Assembly (NCBI GenBank): GCA_021613375.1
Contig: CM038720.1
Coordinates: 5,604,462-5,668,461 of the forward strand
Length of the DNA: 64,000 bases
Source of the DNA: Megaleporinus macrocephalus
Taxonomy: Eukaryota; Chordata; Actinopteri; Characiformes; Anostomidae
Reading direction: 5' to 3'
A model generated the notes under the pieces. That model was not told where the DNA came from, did not search any database, and saw only the letters and a program-made list of their open reading frames with translations. Position 1 is the stretch's first letter, and each line of letters starts with the position of its first letter. Position numbers and translations under genes: made by a program. This document shows positions 41,513-52,489 of the stretch, piece by piece.

Positions 41513-42553
41513 CTAAAACCGGTCTGGAAACAAATTAAACCTGGAAGATGAGGACTCAAATATTCTACAGCAAACAACAAACTTAGCTGATTCTTTAAAC
41601 CACGGATAGAATATGGCATATATCAGTGGATTGACAGAGGAGCTAATAAACAGAAGCCATCCAAACACAGACCACACAATCGACAAAGACGTGACACTTT
41701 GAACTGGCAGAGAACTGAAGAACAACATAAAAATAACATAAAACGGTATCCAGCAAACAAGATAAACAAGAATGACAATCCCCAGCGTTTTCGCTGCTTT
41801 GGTTTCAGAAGAGCTTGAAACTTTGGCTCCTTCATTCTTTGAAGCTCCTTTCATCGCAGCTCTAACAGCTCTAGCTTGACGCCTCGCCACGTTAAAAATG
41901 ATTGAATACAAGACCAGTATAACAGAGCTAGGGGCTACAAAGAATACCACAAGGTCAACCGTCACCCAGGAATACTTTACCAACACGACACACTCTCCAT
42001 GGCATCTGATGGAGATCTGAGATGGAAGAAGATGGTCATTAAAGTAAAAAAAGACAGTCATATAAAACAGACAGAAAGACCAGCCTAGAATGATGACCAG
42101 AGACATTCTGCAAACTGTGATTCTAGTGGAATAAAGCAGAGGGTCACTGACAGCCATGTACCGGTCAACTGCAATGAGTATCAGGCTACAGAGAGAGGCT
42201 GATGTAGAGAGGCCAGTGATGATCGGATAAACAGAGCATGCTATTTTTCCAAGATACCAACAGGAGTCTATTAATTCCATTATTTTCGCAGGCATAACAA
42301 ACAGTCCCACAAGAAGATCTGCCACAGACAGAGAGAGGATGAGCAGGTTGGTTGGAGTGTGGAGCTGTTTGAAGTGAGAGATGGAGATGATCACCAGCAA
42401 GTTCAGAAACACAGTGCACACAGATACACATGAGAGAACAATGAACAGAAATATATAAGCAGGGCCCGTTCGGACCTCCTTCCTACAAGATGAGTTGTCG
42501 TTAGGAAAGCAGTACTGGGTGGACATGTTTTGGTGATGCCCAGTAATGTTCAT
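41513..42553 (-). CDS. TAAR olfactory receptor, T3.32 / D5.42 type, with TM6 insertion
   Basis: Complete single-exon receptor, 346 residues from the ATG at 42553-42551. The frame is open eight codons further, to 42577, but the upstream ATG would leave only about 50 bp to the TATA box, and 42553 aligns with the starts of the paralogs. Seen: three N-terminal glycosylation sites (NIT, NMS, NSS), Cys pair, D2.50, C3.25 in ACSVYP, Thr113 at 3.32, DRYMAV, Asp200 at 5.42, CWIPF, Phe at 7.43 (WLLFISSSVNP, with Ser replacing the usual Asn at 7.45) and the TM7 signature. A six-residue insertion (IFMLFF) follows CWIPFYV at the outer end of TM6, from a near-duplication of 18 bp at about 41720-41740. It is the last TAAR on this side of the cluster. 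Confidence 0.93.
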   Translation of the reverse strand: MNITGHHQNMSTQYCFPNDNSSCRKEVRTGPAYIFLFIVLSCVSVCTVFLNLLVIISISHFKQLHTPTNLLILSLSVADLLVGLFVMPAKIMELIDSCWYLGKIACSVYPIITGLSTSASLCSLILIAVDRYMAVSDPLLYSTRITVCRMSLVIILGWSFCLFYMTVFFYFNDHLLPSQISIRCHGECVVLVKYSWVTVDLVVFFVAPSSVILVLYSIIFNVARRQARAVRAAMKGASKNEGAKVSSSSETKAAKTLGIVILVYLVCWIPFYVIFMLFFSSLPVQSVTSLSIVWSVFGWLLFISSSVNPLIYAIFYPWFKESAKFVVCCRIFESSSSRFNLFPDRF

Positions 42554-42621
42554 CTGGGGCAGATGATTATACAACAATCATTGTGGTAGAAGTTATGTAT
42601 TATTACATTAGAAGTTCCTAT

Positions 42622-42666
42622 TTTTTTATAGCTAAGCTTGAGTCCTCCCACTGACATATGATTGGC
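42622..42666 (-). promoter_or_regulatory. Conserved TAAR core promoter block (41513-42553)
   Basis: CCAATCATATGTCAGTGGGA, GGACT and TATAAAAAAA on the minus strand, with the TATA 75 bp upstream of the chosen ATG. It supports 42553 rather than 42577 as the start. Confidence 0.6.
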
Positions 42667-43040
42667 TATTCTCCTCCCATCACTCAAATTACTATTTACT
42701 TGGATGTGGACAAAATTGATCTGGCTTATCGTACCAGGCCTACTGTCCATCAGTGATCTGTCCCTCTGGAATTCGGATTAAAGATAGTGGTAACAGAATA
42801 AACAACCTTCCATTATGGTGTTAGACTAATCAGAAAATTTGGAAAACTTTTTGGAATAGAAGACAATATTTTAGTCAACCAAGCTAAGTGGTTGAGAAGC
42901 TCTTTAGCCATGCTGTTGTTCTTAAATACAGCAGCATTTTGCTGGGTTGCATAGCACTAGTTGCTATGTTTGCAGCCAACCACTAATAGGTTCCTACTTC
43001 CAAAACACGAAAACCTATAATGACACTTGTTAAATACACA
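42667..43040. other. Spacer with no recognisable feature
   Basis: No gene or repeat recognised. Confidence 0.4.
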
Positions 43041-43044
43041 ATAT

Positions 43045-43365
43045 TTACTTACATTTACATATCAGGCATTTAGCAGACTCTCTTATCCAGAGCGACTAAC
43101 ATAAGTGCTTAGTGTTCGGTCAAAGTATGAGTATCTCTGTCTAGTACAAACAGGTTTAAGTCCAAACTACTTTTGACCTCAAACACTGCCAAAAACAAGT
43201 GCCAGTGCTGATACCTAGAAAGAAGACATATAAGATTAGACACAGTACAACAGTACAAGTGCAACACCTAGCAAGACTGGAATACCTACAGAGAAGAGAA
43301 TAAATACAAGACTACATACAGTAAAAGTGCAATACTTAGCCAGTTTTCCTAGAAGAATAAATGCA
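43045..43365. repeat. Dispersed fish repeat
   Basis: Contains TTTAGCAGACTCTCTTATCC AGAGCGACT, a stretch I know as widespread in fish genomes, followed by A-rich DNA with AAGTGCAA motifs. Class not assigned. Confidence 0.45.
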
Positions 43366-43413
43366 CTTATAGTTTATACCAATGCTACAGTAGAAGAATT
43401 GGTATAAACAATA

Positions 43414-44019
43414 TACCAATAGAGGCCACGTGGTGATGCTTCTGTCCTGCCTTTGCTGTGGAGCAACACACTAAACCACCTGCTGGTGTAATGATCTGTG
43501 GAGCAACGGCTACTTACCAAACATCCAACAATAATGGTACTTGTGATGGAGGGGAGGTGGATTTGGACTCGCGGCCTTTCCCTCCAACGCATGGCATCGG
43601 CTTCTCTTCTCATCACATGCAAGTGTGTGGGGTTAGATGGCTGAGTGCAGTCTCTTTAAAAGTGGGCCTTCTATCTGATATGATAGGGGAGGCCCGCACA
43701 CCTTCGGTCCAGCACACTTGTAGGTTACCGAAGCTAGCATCCCAGCTTGGAAAGGCTCAATTGCCAATACATTTGGCACTCAGGCAGGACAAGGAAGTGT
43801 TGCAATCTGGCATTCCTGAGAAACCTTCGCTGTGTGTGGAAACACTATCCTCCTGAACAATGCCAGTTGGAAGTCCTGCCATGGGTGGCAACACATGGTC
43901 ACTGAGCTGTTAGTGACTGACTGTAGTAGCTGTTGCTCCCCAGATCATCACACCAGCAGGTGGGTCAGTTAGTGTGTTGCCCCACAGCAAAGGCAGGACT
44001 AAAGCATTGCCAATAGGCC
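43414..44019. mobile_element. Inverted-repeat element (MITE-like)
   Basis: About 95 bp at 43414-43512 and 43925-44019 are reverse complements at about 85% (shared: TCCTGCCTTTGCTGTGG, GCAACACACTAA, CCACCTGCTGGTG, GATGATCTG). The 410 bp between them encode no transposase I recognise. Looks like a non-autonomous DNA element or folded repeat. Confidence 0.55.
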
Positions 44020-45845
44020 TTCATACTTAAACACAACCCTTGTAGGGTTCCAAACAGAACTTGGATTTGTGGCCAAAGACAATACAGTTCTGTGACAGTC
44101 CAGGAAACTGTGGGAGTTGATTGTGCTTTTGACAGATCAACTGATCCTCTCCACTGGTGGTCTGTCAGGGACGTCCAGAGCTGGTTAGCCAGTGTCTGTC
44201 AACATGGTTGAGTGTCTTTATGTGTGTCAAATAAGAAGCATGTCCAGCAGACATCTCCCACCAAGAGGTATATGACCCAAAAGTAGCCACAAAGGTACAA
44301 CTTTATAGGGCAGCGGGGGCAGCAATCTGAAATATCTATCTGGTTGCATTTTTTTGTCAATTATTGTATTAATAATTGCTGTATTATTAATCATATTATT
44401 CATTTTATTTTATCTTCAATGGAGTGGCCACATTAGACCCACCAATTCTACTGTGGTGGCAAACTACTCTGATTAAGTCTGGCCTGTATCACCCATGATG
44501 TCAGCTGTAAAATGTGTATAGCCTACATGATAAAGGATAAGCATTTGTTTTTGAAAGTACTTACTAATTTATGGTGGTTACCTCAACTTACCATTATTTC
44601 ATATAGTGAAGTTCACATAGCGACACTACTGCAGTGCACTGAACAGTAGATTATTGCGGTTATTCTGTTTAGACTAACATGATAACAGCCTTAACAACCA
44701 GTTAACCACGTTTCAGTAAGGGGGAGGTTGTGCAAGTTTGGAAATTGTATGTGAGCTACAGCTGTGGAGTGTGCTGGACCACATAGAAGAGCAGAAGAAG
44801 CAGCTGTGGGAGCTTCTGCGTCTTTACTCTGACAATACCACTATCACAGAGGAAAACTGTACATGGACTGCAAACCAGCATTAACACTGGTGGTGATCCT
44901 TCCAATCAGCTTTGGTCCCAATAGCTTCCGCAGGCCAAGAAAGAGGCCTGAACTAGTCCTTGGGTGGCACAGCTGGTCCTAACAAAGAAATAGGACAACT
45001 GCTGGCTTTTCTGCATGGGCAATGGTTGGCTCAATGCTGTCATAAGGCCCAACTCGTATACACTTCTGCATTGATGTTGCCTTGGATCAGTTCTAAACCG
45101 TTTGTTCTAAAAAAATTGAGGAAAAATATTGGTGGAGCAGCAAAGCTATATATTCTGCAGGTTCCTGTGTCTTGGCCCACGTGCTGAACCCTGCAGGCTT
45201 GACTGCACTGCTGCTGTTATGTTTTAACCACCTCACTTGCTTCTTTTGGTCAAGTACAATAGCCTCCTGTAAGGAAGACTGCTGAGCATATGCCATCATT
45301 CTAATAACTAGACAAAGTTTCCCAATATACAAAAACCATGACATGACACCAAGAAGTGACATTTCATAATAAAAAACCTTTAAAAACTACTTTTCTATGG
45401 ATTTCTTTTGATAAGTATTTCACAGGCAAGACACCTTGTCAGCTACAGCAGGCCTTGGCTGCTTGACCCCAGAATCCCAGCAGTATTCCTTGCATCACCA
45501 TACACCTGTTTATTTCACACCTTTAATTGCGAGGTTTCAACTGAAGGGCTTGTTTAGCCTCTATTGTTGTCAGACGGGATAATGCAGGTGCTAACAGGGT
45601 CTTAAGAGACCTGTGGTTAGAGTCAGGTAAATATTATCATAATAGGCCATCTCATGTTATAAATAATCTAGCAAATTAAAGGCTATTAATGGTCTCAGCT
45701 GAATAGGGCAGATCTGCATTACATCATGAAATCTCCACTAATGCACTGATGCAACCTTCCCAGTTCATTGCAAACAAAACTGAAAACTTTATCATTTTAA
45801 ACGGCCTCATTAACAAAAATATACAGCATATATCATTTTATCTTT
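44020..45845. other. Spacer with no recognisable feature
   Basis: About 1.8 kb, no gene or tandem repeat I can support. Confidence 0.35.
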
Positions 45846-45859
45846 TTCTATTTGAATTA

Positions 45860-46290
45860 AAGCAAAAGAAATACATACGACTGGTCCACCAGTGGTCTTT
45901 ACATACGAGAAACATATTAAAATTTTCACCAAGCTGCTTGGCAACTGCCCCGTAGCCCTTTCCAGCCTTGTGGAGGTCTACAATTCAGTCTCTGGTGTCT
46001 TTGGACAGTTCTTTGGCCTTAGCCATGTTAGTAGTTGGAGTTTTACTGATTGTGTGGGGTGGACAGGTGTCTTTATGCAGCTACTGACCTCAAACAGGTG
46101 CTTCTAATTTAGAATAAGTGGAGGTGGACTTTTTAGAGGCAGACTTTTTGAGGGCCAGAGTTTTGCTGATTGGCAGGTGTTCAAATACTTACTTGCAGCA
46201 GTGCACATGCACCTAAGATGAAAATTTCAGACCCCTCCATGATTTCTAAGTGGGAGAACTCGCAGGGTGTTCAAATACTTAGTACTTTCT
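45860..46290. mobile_element. DNA transposon-like remnant, class uncertain
   Basis: Recognised by the strings TGTCTTTGGACAGTTCTTTGG, CTTAGCCATGTTAGTAG and GGTGTTCAAATACTTA, which recur in a common fish repeat. No transposase coding remains. Confidence 0.4.
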
Positions 46291-46303
46291 TCACTGTATA
46301 TAT

Positions 46304-46440
46304 ATTGCCAAAAGTATGGAGACACCACTCCTAAGTATTGAGTTGTTTTAGGCTCACCCACTGCTAACAGTCATATAAAATCAAGAAATAGCCGTGCAAT
46401 CCAACTCAGCCAGTAGAATGGTTTTATCAGATTTTATCGG
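46304..46440 (+). mobile_element. Tc1-like element end
   Basis: ATTGCCAAAAGTATGGAGAC, GCTCACCCACTGCTAACAG and CATATAAAATCAAGAAATAG resemble the left end of a common fish Tc1-type element. The transposase part is absent. Confidence 0.45.
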
Positions 46441-47300
46441 CCTACTATGATATTGTGGTTGCATGTATAGCTTGTGGATATATACGTATTAACCATCCAT
46501 AGAGGTGGACCAGCTGTTTAGGCCACAACCATGGATTGCCAGGAGGACTGTAGACCAGAGCTTCCTCAGACATTGCTTGTGATGATAGAAAACAGTATAT
46601 TACCATAGTCCACAAAGTCCTTGAAGTGTTTGCTTGGGGTTTGGGCTTCAGATACAATCAAATTCAATAAAATCGTATTCAATCAAACAGATCTGAATTT
46701 CAGAAGCTTTTAATAGAGATAAAAAGCTGGGATGGTTATTTGATCCTGTGGTCAGTGAACCATTCTTGTGTAGATTTAGAGTTTGCATTGTTGTCTTGTG
46801 ATAATCATCCTATTTATGGCCTCTTTTTAAGCTAACTGGTTCCTGTATGTGTTCTCCTACCGTTTTTCACAGGTGTCTGTAAGGTAGAACTCACTGATCA
46901 TGTTCTCTGCAGTAGATCTGTGATGAGACCTAAGTGATATGTCAGTGCATGTTAACAGGAACCGGTTATCTTGGAAACCATTCGGTTCATAACACCAGTT
47001 GCTGCGTGAACCCTCTGCTGATGCATTCTAATAGTTAGTCAGTGAAGATGCAGAGTTACTGAATGAAGTGCTTTCAGAAGAATATGTGATTTAATGATGT
47101 TTAATAAAGGTAGCAATATTAGTAATATTCAAAGCCAGTGCATTGGCTGTTCAGAGTCAGTAGGTTCTGTACATCCATTCTACAGCAATCCACACTAAAG
47201 CAAAATAAACTCTTGAGTTTTTAAGTATTCCTAAATACTTTGTTACCTTACTTAAGTAAAAATGTTGGTTATTTATACTTTACTGGAGTTATTATTTTTA
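46441..47300. other. Spacer with no recognisable feature
   Basis: AT-rich, no supported gene. Confidence 0.35.
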
Positions 47301-47309
47301 GATGACTTT

Positions 47310-47976
47310 TTACTTTTACTACTTACATTTACACTCCATTATCAGTACTTTCTACTCCTTACATTTACACTCCATTATCAGTGCTTTCTACTCCTTACAT
47401 TTACACTCCATTATCAGTGCTTTCTACTCCTTACATTTACACTCCATTATCAGTACTTTCTACTCCTTACATTTACACTCCATTATCAGTACTTTCTACT
47501 CCTTACATTTACACTCCATTATCTGTACTTTCTACTCCTTACATTTACACTCCATTATCAATACTTTCTACTCCTTACATTTACACTCCATTATCAGTAC
47601 TTTCTACTCTTTACATTTACACTCCATTATCAGTACTTTCTACTCCTTACATTTACACTCCATTATCAGTACTTTCTACTCCTTACATTTACACTCCATT
47701 ATCAGTACTTTCTACTCCTTACATTTACACTCCATTATCAGTACTTTCTACTTCTTACATTTACACTCCATTATCAGTACTTTCTACTCCTTACATTTAC
47801 ACTCCATTATCAATACTTTCTACTCCTTACATTTACACTCCATTATCAGTACTTTCTACTCCTTACATTTACACTCCATTATCAGTACTTTCTACTCCTT
47901 ACATTTACACTCCATTATCAGTACATTCTACTCCTTACATTTACACTCCATTATCAGTACTTTCTACTCCTTACAT
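47310..47976. repeat. 36-bp minisatellite, about 18 copies
   Basis: Unit TACTCCTTACATTTACACTC plus CATTATCAGTACTTTC, very uniform. Because 36 is a multiple of 3, all three plus-strand frames stay open for about 240 codons with a 12-residue repeat; there is no sign of a real gene. The flanks (47225-47300 and 48390-48545, with ACTTTTAC / TACTGGAGTAAAA motifs) look like two parts of one dispersed element in which the array expanded. Confidence 0.95.
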
Positions 47977-48900
47977 TTTAAACATAGTCTCGTTACTCCT
48001 ATTTCATTTCAGCTTGTTTTCATTCATCTACATTTACATTCCAGTAAAGATTATTGATAACATGTCTTTGAAGTTTTACTTCATTACAATACTTATAGAC
48101 AACTAGTCATCATATCTTCTGCTCCATGAAACACATGTTAATGTTCAGTAGTAACAGATATGCTTCTTTAATATATTTACATTGTACTAAACTCCATTCA
48201 TGTTCAATGGGTGTATATGCAGCTGAAACAGGAAGCCTAGCGCATCCCAAATTTATCAACATTAACATTTTAATATAACATTATAGTTATTATGGCTTTT
48301 AGAAGAATTAGGTTTTTGGGGGAGGTGGGCTAGTGTACTATAGACCCCTGTGGTGCGGCCTAAGCTTTTGTCCTTAATGGCATTTTATTTCTTACATTAC
48401 TTTTACTTTTATACTTTAAGTAGTTCTGAAAGCAGTACTTTTACACTGTTACTGGAGTAAAAAGCTTCAGTTGATACTTCACCTTCTACAGAAGTATTTC
48501 AAACCCTAGTATCTATACTTCTACCTGAGTAATGAATGTGAATACTTGTGAAAAGCAACAACCTTGGCCTGGTTTCAAACTGGCAATGGATATGTTTGGT
48601 CTTAAACATGATACTGTGTTCTGTTTTCAGGATTCTTTATAACAAAATAGCTTTTTTTCTACATTATTTGAACAAAGTAGGGGCTGTTTACACTGTGTGA
48701 AGCTTTCATGATGAATGGACCAATCAATAAGCTCCAAAATAGCTTTTTTAAGTAATTCACATTTGTAATAAAAGTAAAGTAAGTTTTTGGGCCTCTCCTG
48801 TAAAGTTGCCCTTTTGGAAGGACATGTTTTGATGATACACTAATACCAGTAGCCATGATAGACCTCATGACAGGCTTCTAACTGTGGTTATGTTTCTATG
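47977..48900. other. Flank of the 36-bp array, then spacer
   Basis: 48390-48545 is T/A-rich DNA of the same dispersed element type. Nothing else recognised. Confidence 0.4.
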
Positions 48901-48957
48901 TACTTTTTAAAGCAAATCACATGTTTTTTGTTGGAACCAAACTTTTTAACAAAGGAT

Positions 48958-49470
48958 GATCAGCAGATATTATGAGCTGTATTGACAATTTCCATAAGAA
49001 TAATGATAATAATTATAAGTTATGTTTTAATAAACCAGGCACATGTATAAACACTGCTTTAAGGATGCATCCATACAGATAAAACGGAGGCCTTTCCAAA
49101 ATACAGACACAATTATGTCATACGTATTATCAGCCATCAGAACCCGGCGCTGTCCACTGGGGGGTGGAGGAGACTCTGTTGCATCAATGTGTTTGTTTCA
49201 CACCTTTAATGAACAGCTTCCATTTGAGAATAGCTTCCCTGACTGACCTGCAGCACAGAAGCTGCTAACAGCACCCTTAGGTTCACAGTAGTTTCATCAG
49301 AAACAGTCTAGTGAGAGCTATTAGGGTCTGTCGGCCCCCAGATAACTGGGCCTTTCTGAATTTGCTGAGAGTGAGTGACTCAGCCAAATCTGTGAGGCCT
49401 TGTTTGAGCCTGTCTGATACTTTTCTATCTCATACTACTCTGACCTGCTGTTACATTCCATCCATCCTGG
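48958..49470. repeat. ~500-bp dispersed repeat, copy 1
   Basis: From TCAGCAGATATTATGAGC to TGCTGTTACATTCCA. Nearly identical to 51829-52320 and 62353-62850. Includes AACCCGGCGCTGTCCACTGG and GGTCTGTCGGCCCCCAGATA. No protein recognised. Confidence 0.85.
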
Positions 49471-49700
49471 ATTGTGAAAATCAGTGTAGGGTTCAGGGTG
49501 TCTTACATTACAAATAATATGCCATTAAAAGGTTATTTAACTGGCAAAACACTGTTTGCTTCCATTATAATGAAATACACTGACCAGTCACCCACGTTTT
49601 AAAACATATATATATAGTTGGATACCAAAGAAAACTGGAGAACATGCAACCATATACCCTTCTTGACAATGAAAAACTTTGTGTGATAGGCTTCATTATA
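49471..49700. other. Short spacer
   Basis: No feature recognised. Confidence 0.4.
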
Positions 49701-51180
49701 GACTTCTGATATGAGTCATGTTAAACTTCAGGATGGCTTCTATAGTGATCATGAAAGACCTAGTACTCCTGACAGACTTCATGATGACAGCAGTCATGAC
49801 TGGCTTCATAATAGATTTCTTACAGTAGTGACTACAGAAGTCAGTACTCAGGATAGGATCCATGATAGGCTTCTAACTGTAATCACGATTGATTTCTAGA
49901 AGTGGTCATGACAGGATTGTAACAGTACTCATGAAGGTTTTAATTCTAACCAAAGTCATGATAGGCTTCCAACAACAGCTATGATTGGATTGTAACGTCA
50001 GTGGTGATAAGATTCATGATACACCTCTAACAGTATTTCATGACAGCTATTACAGAATTTTACCCAGTCATGATTGGCTTCCAACAGTAGTTCTGATAGG
50101 CTTCCAACATTAGTCGTGATAGTCTGCATGATTGACTTCAAACTGTAGTTACAGTATAGCAGGCTTCATGGTAGTCTTCTAACAGTAATCAAGACAGGGT
50201 TTATGATAGGCTTCTGCAGTGATCATCATAGATTTCTAAAAGTAGCCATGATAGACTTCTAACAGTAGCCATGGTAAGTTTCATGATACACATCTAACAG
50301 CATTTCATGACCGGCCTCAAATTTTGGCCATGATAGTCTGCAGAGTTAACTTCTAACAGCAATGATGACTGGCTTCATCATAGTCATCTAATAGTAGTAA
50401 TGGAAGGCTGCATGCTAGGCTTCATGAGAGGCTTTTAAACTACAAAACAGAAAAACCCTTTATATATAAAACTTCCACCACACTTCCAACACTACACATG
50501 ATAGACTTCTAAAAGTAGTCATGGTAGACTTCATGATAGTCTTCTAGCAGTGATAATAGACTTCTAACAGTGGTCAGGATAGGCTTCTGGTAGGCTTCTG
50601 TGCTGTAGTATAGTTTGACACTCCATCAGTGGCCAGTAAGTCTATGAATAGTTCCTAAGTACAGTAGAGTCAGTAGAGAACAGAACATAGTTGAAGTTGG
50701 GATTTTAGAGCTAAGTCGTCTGTTCTCCTGTTTAGTGTTGATACCATTATTGTTTTGAAGACGTTCATGTAGAGCTGTGAGCTTAATTGCCTTAATCCAA
50801 ATTGCTTCTTTGTTTGTATGTTGATAGCCATCTTAGCTGTTCAAAGCCTAGTTGAAGTATATCTGTGCTGTATTGAAGAGGACTACCAGTAAAGCTATTA
50901 ACTTTACATTCTGTCTGCTGCCTCATGCGTTCTGACCCACACTGTCTCCTCCTCAGCACTGGTCTCAGTTCTTTTCCCTCAGTGATGTTCTTCTAATAGT
51001 AGTAATGGAAGGCTGTGTGATAGGCTTCCATCACTAGTTAGGATGAGCTTCTTTTTAGGATTCTACAGGCTTCCAGCAGTTGTTATGATGGGCCTCAAAC
51101 ATTAGTGATTATAGTGTACCGGTGGTAATGACAGACTGTAAAACAGATTTCTAGTAGTGATAGTGGAAGACTTTCATGAT
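49700..51180. repeat. Old, diverged form of the 23-bp repeat
   Basis: Loose recurrences of GATAGGCTTCTAACAGTAGTCATGA, interrupted by unique DNA (50620-50980). Same family as the regular array at 52700-54755. Confidence 0.6.
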
Positions 51181-51189
51181 AGGCAAAAG

Positions 51190-51660
51190 TCATAATACAC
51201 AGCCAAGTCCAATTATTATGATCTAATTTATGCATTTTTGTCTGGGGACTGTTTTGGTGGCATTCGCTGGGCCCACTTATCCATGTGGAAGACACTCTCA
51301 ACTGATTTGGGTCTGAATCCATCCTTGCAGGTCACTGGGGCAGATGGGATCTTCCAGCAGGACAATGCGACATGCCACACAGCTAGAAATGTCCCACATT
51401 GGTTGGAAGTGCTGACCAAAACTTCTAAGTTCTACCATGGACCCTTAATTCCTCAGACTTGAACCCAGTTGAGCATCTGTGGGACCACCTAGATGATGGC
51501 TATGGATCCTACTCCATGCTCCCTCCAGCAGGTGTAGGATGCACTTAAGTCAGTATGGCTCCAGATACCTGTGACCACCTACCAGGACCTTATTGAGTCT
51601 CCCAGTCCGTCTAGCTGCTCATGGTGGTCATAATAATGTAACTGGACGGTGTAGATTTCT
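51190..51660 (+). mobile_element. Tc1/mariner-type transposase remnant
   Basis: Plus-strand pieces of a DDE transposase C-terminal half: GIFQQDNATCHTARNV..W, then, after a frame change, DLNPVEHLWDHL, in the usual spacing. No N-terminal part and several stops; inactive. It lies within the diverged 23-bp repeat region. Confidence 0.7.
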
Positions 51661-51828
51661 AAAAGTAGTCATGATATCATGATTACAGTAGTCACTAGCC
51701 ATGATCAACTTAATGAAAGGCTGTGGTTATGTTTGGCTAAACCAGTTTTTAAGGCCATTTTTAATTTTTTGCTCTGACAGCAGCTGGTCATTAAACTCGT
51801 TTAGGCTGTACTTTTTAACTGAGACTAA

Positions 51829-52365
51829 TCAGCAGATATTAAGAGCTTTATTGTTAATTTCTATAATAATAATTATTAGTTATGGTTTGATAGACTAGCA
51901 AAATGTATAAACACTGCTTCATGGATGCGTCCATACAGTTAAAACGGAGGCCTTTCCAAAATACAGACTCAATTATGTCATACGTTTCATCAGCCATCAG
52001 AACCCGGCGCTGTCCACTGGGGGGTGGAGGAGACTCTGTTGCATCAATGTGTTTGTTTCACACCTTTAATGAACAGCTTCCATTTGAGAATAGCTTCCCT
52101 GACTGACCTGCAGCACAGAAGCTGCTAACAGCACCCTTAGGTTCACAGTAGTTTCATCAGAAACAGTCTAGTGAGAGCTATTAGGGTCTGTCGGCCCCCA
52201 GATAACTGGGCCTTTCTGAATTTGCTGAGAGTGAGTGACTCAGCCAAATCTGTGAGGCCTTGTTTGAGCCTGTTTGATACTTTTCTATCTCATACTACTC
52301 TGACCTGCTGTTACATTCCACTGTTCACACTTCACCACCACTGAGCAGCACTTCTGACTAGGATC
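51829..52365. repeat. ~500-bp dispersed repeat, copy 2
   Basis: About 97% identical to copy 1 until 52320, then shares CTGTTCACACTTCACCACC with copy 3 further on. The longer shared right end shows copies 2 and 3 are more complete there. Confidence 0.85.
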
Positions 52366-52489
52366 TCTCCAAAACCCGTATATGAAACAACTGAGAAACA
52401 TTCAAACACCTAAACATGAACTACACAGTCAGCTAGTTATTAAAGAACACTGGAGTGACTCAGTTTCTGTCACCTGCTAACACTGACAT

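Noticed and set aside
42554..42577. Eight extra codons at the start of the terminal TAAR
   Set aside because: The upstream ATG lies only about 50 bp from the TATA box and has no counterpart in paralogs; 42553 is the better start.
47262..48106. Three overlapping plus-strand open frames of about 240 codons
   Set aside because: They are three registers of one 36-bp tandem repeat; no start context, no domain, no reason for coding.
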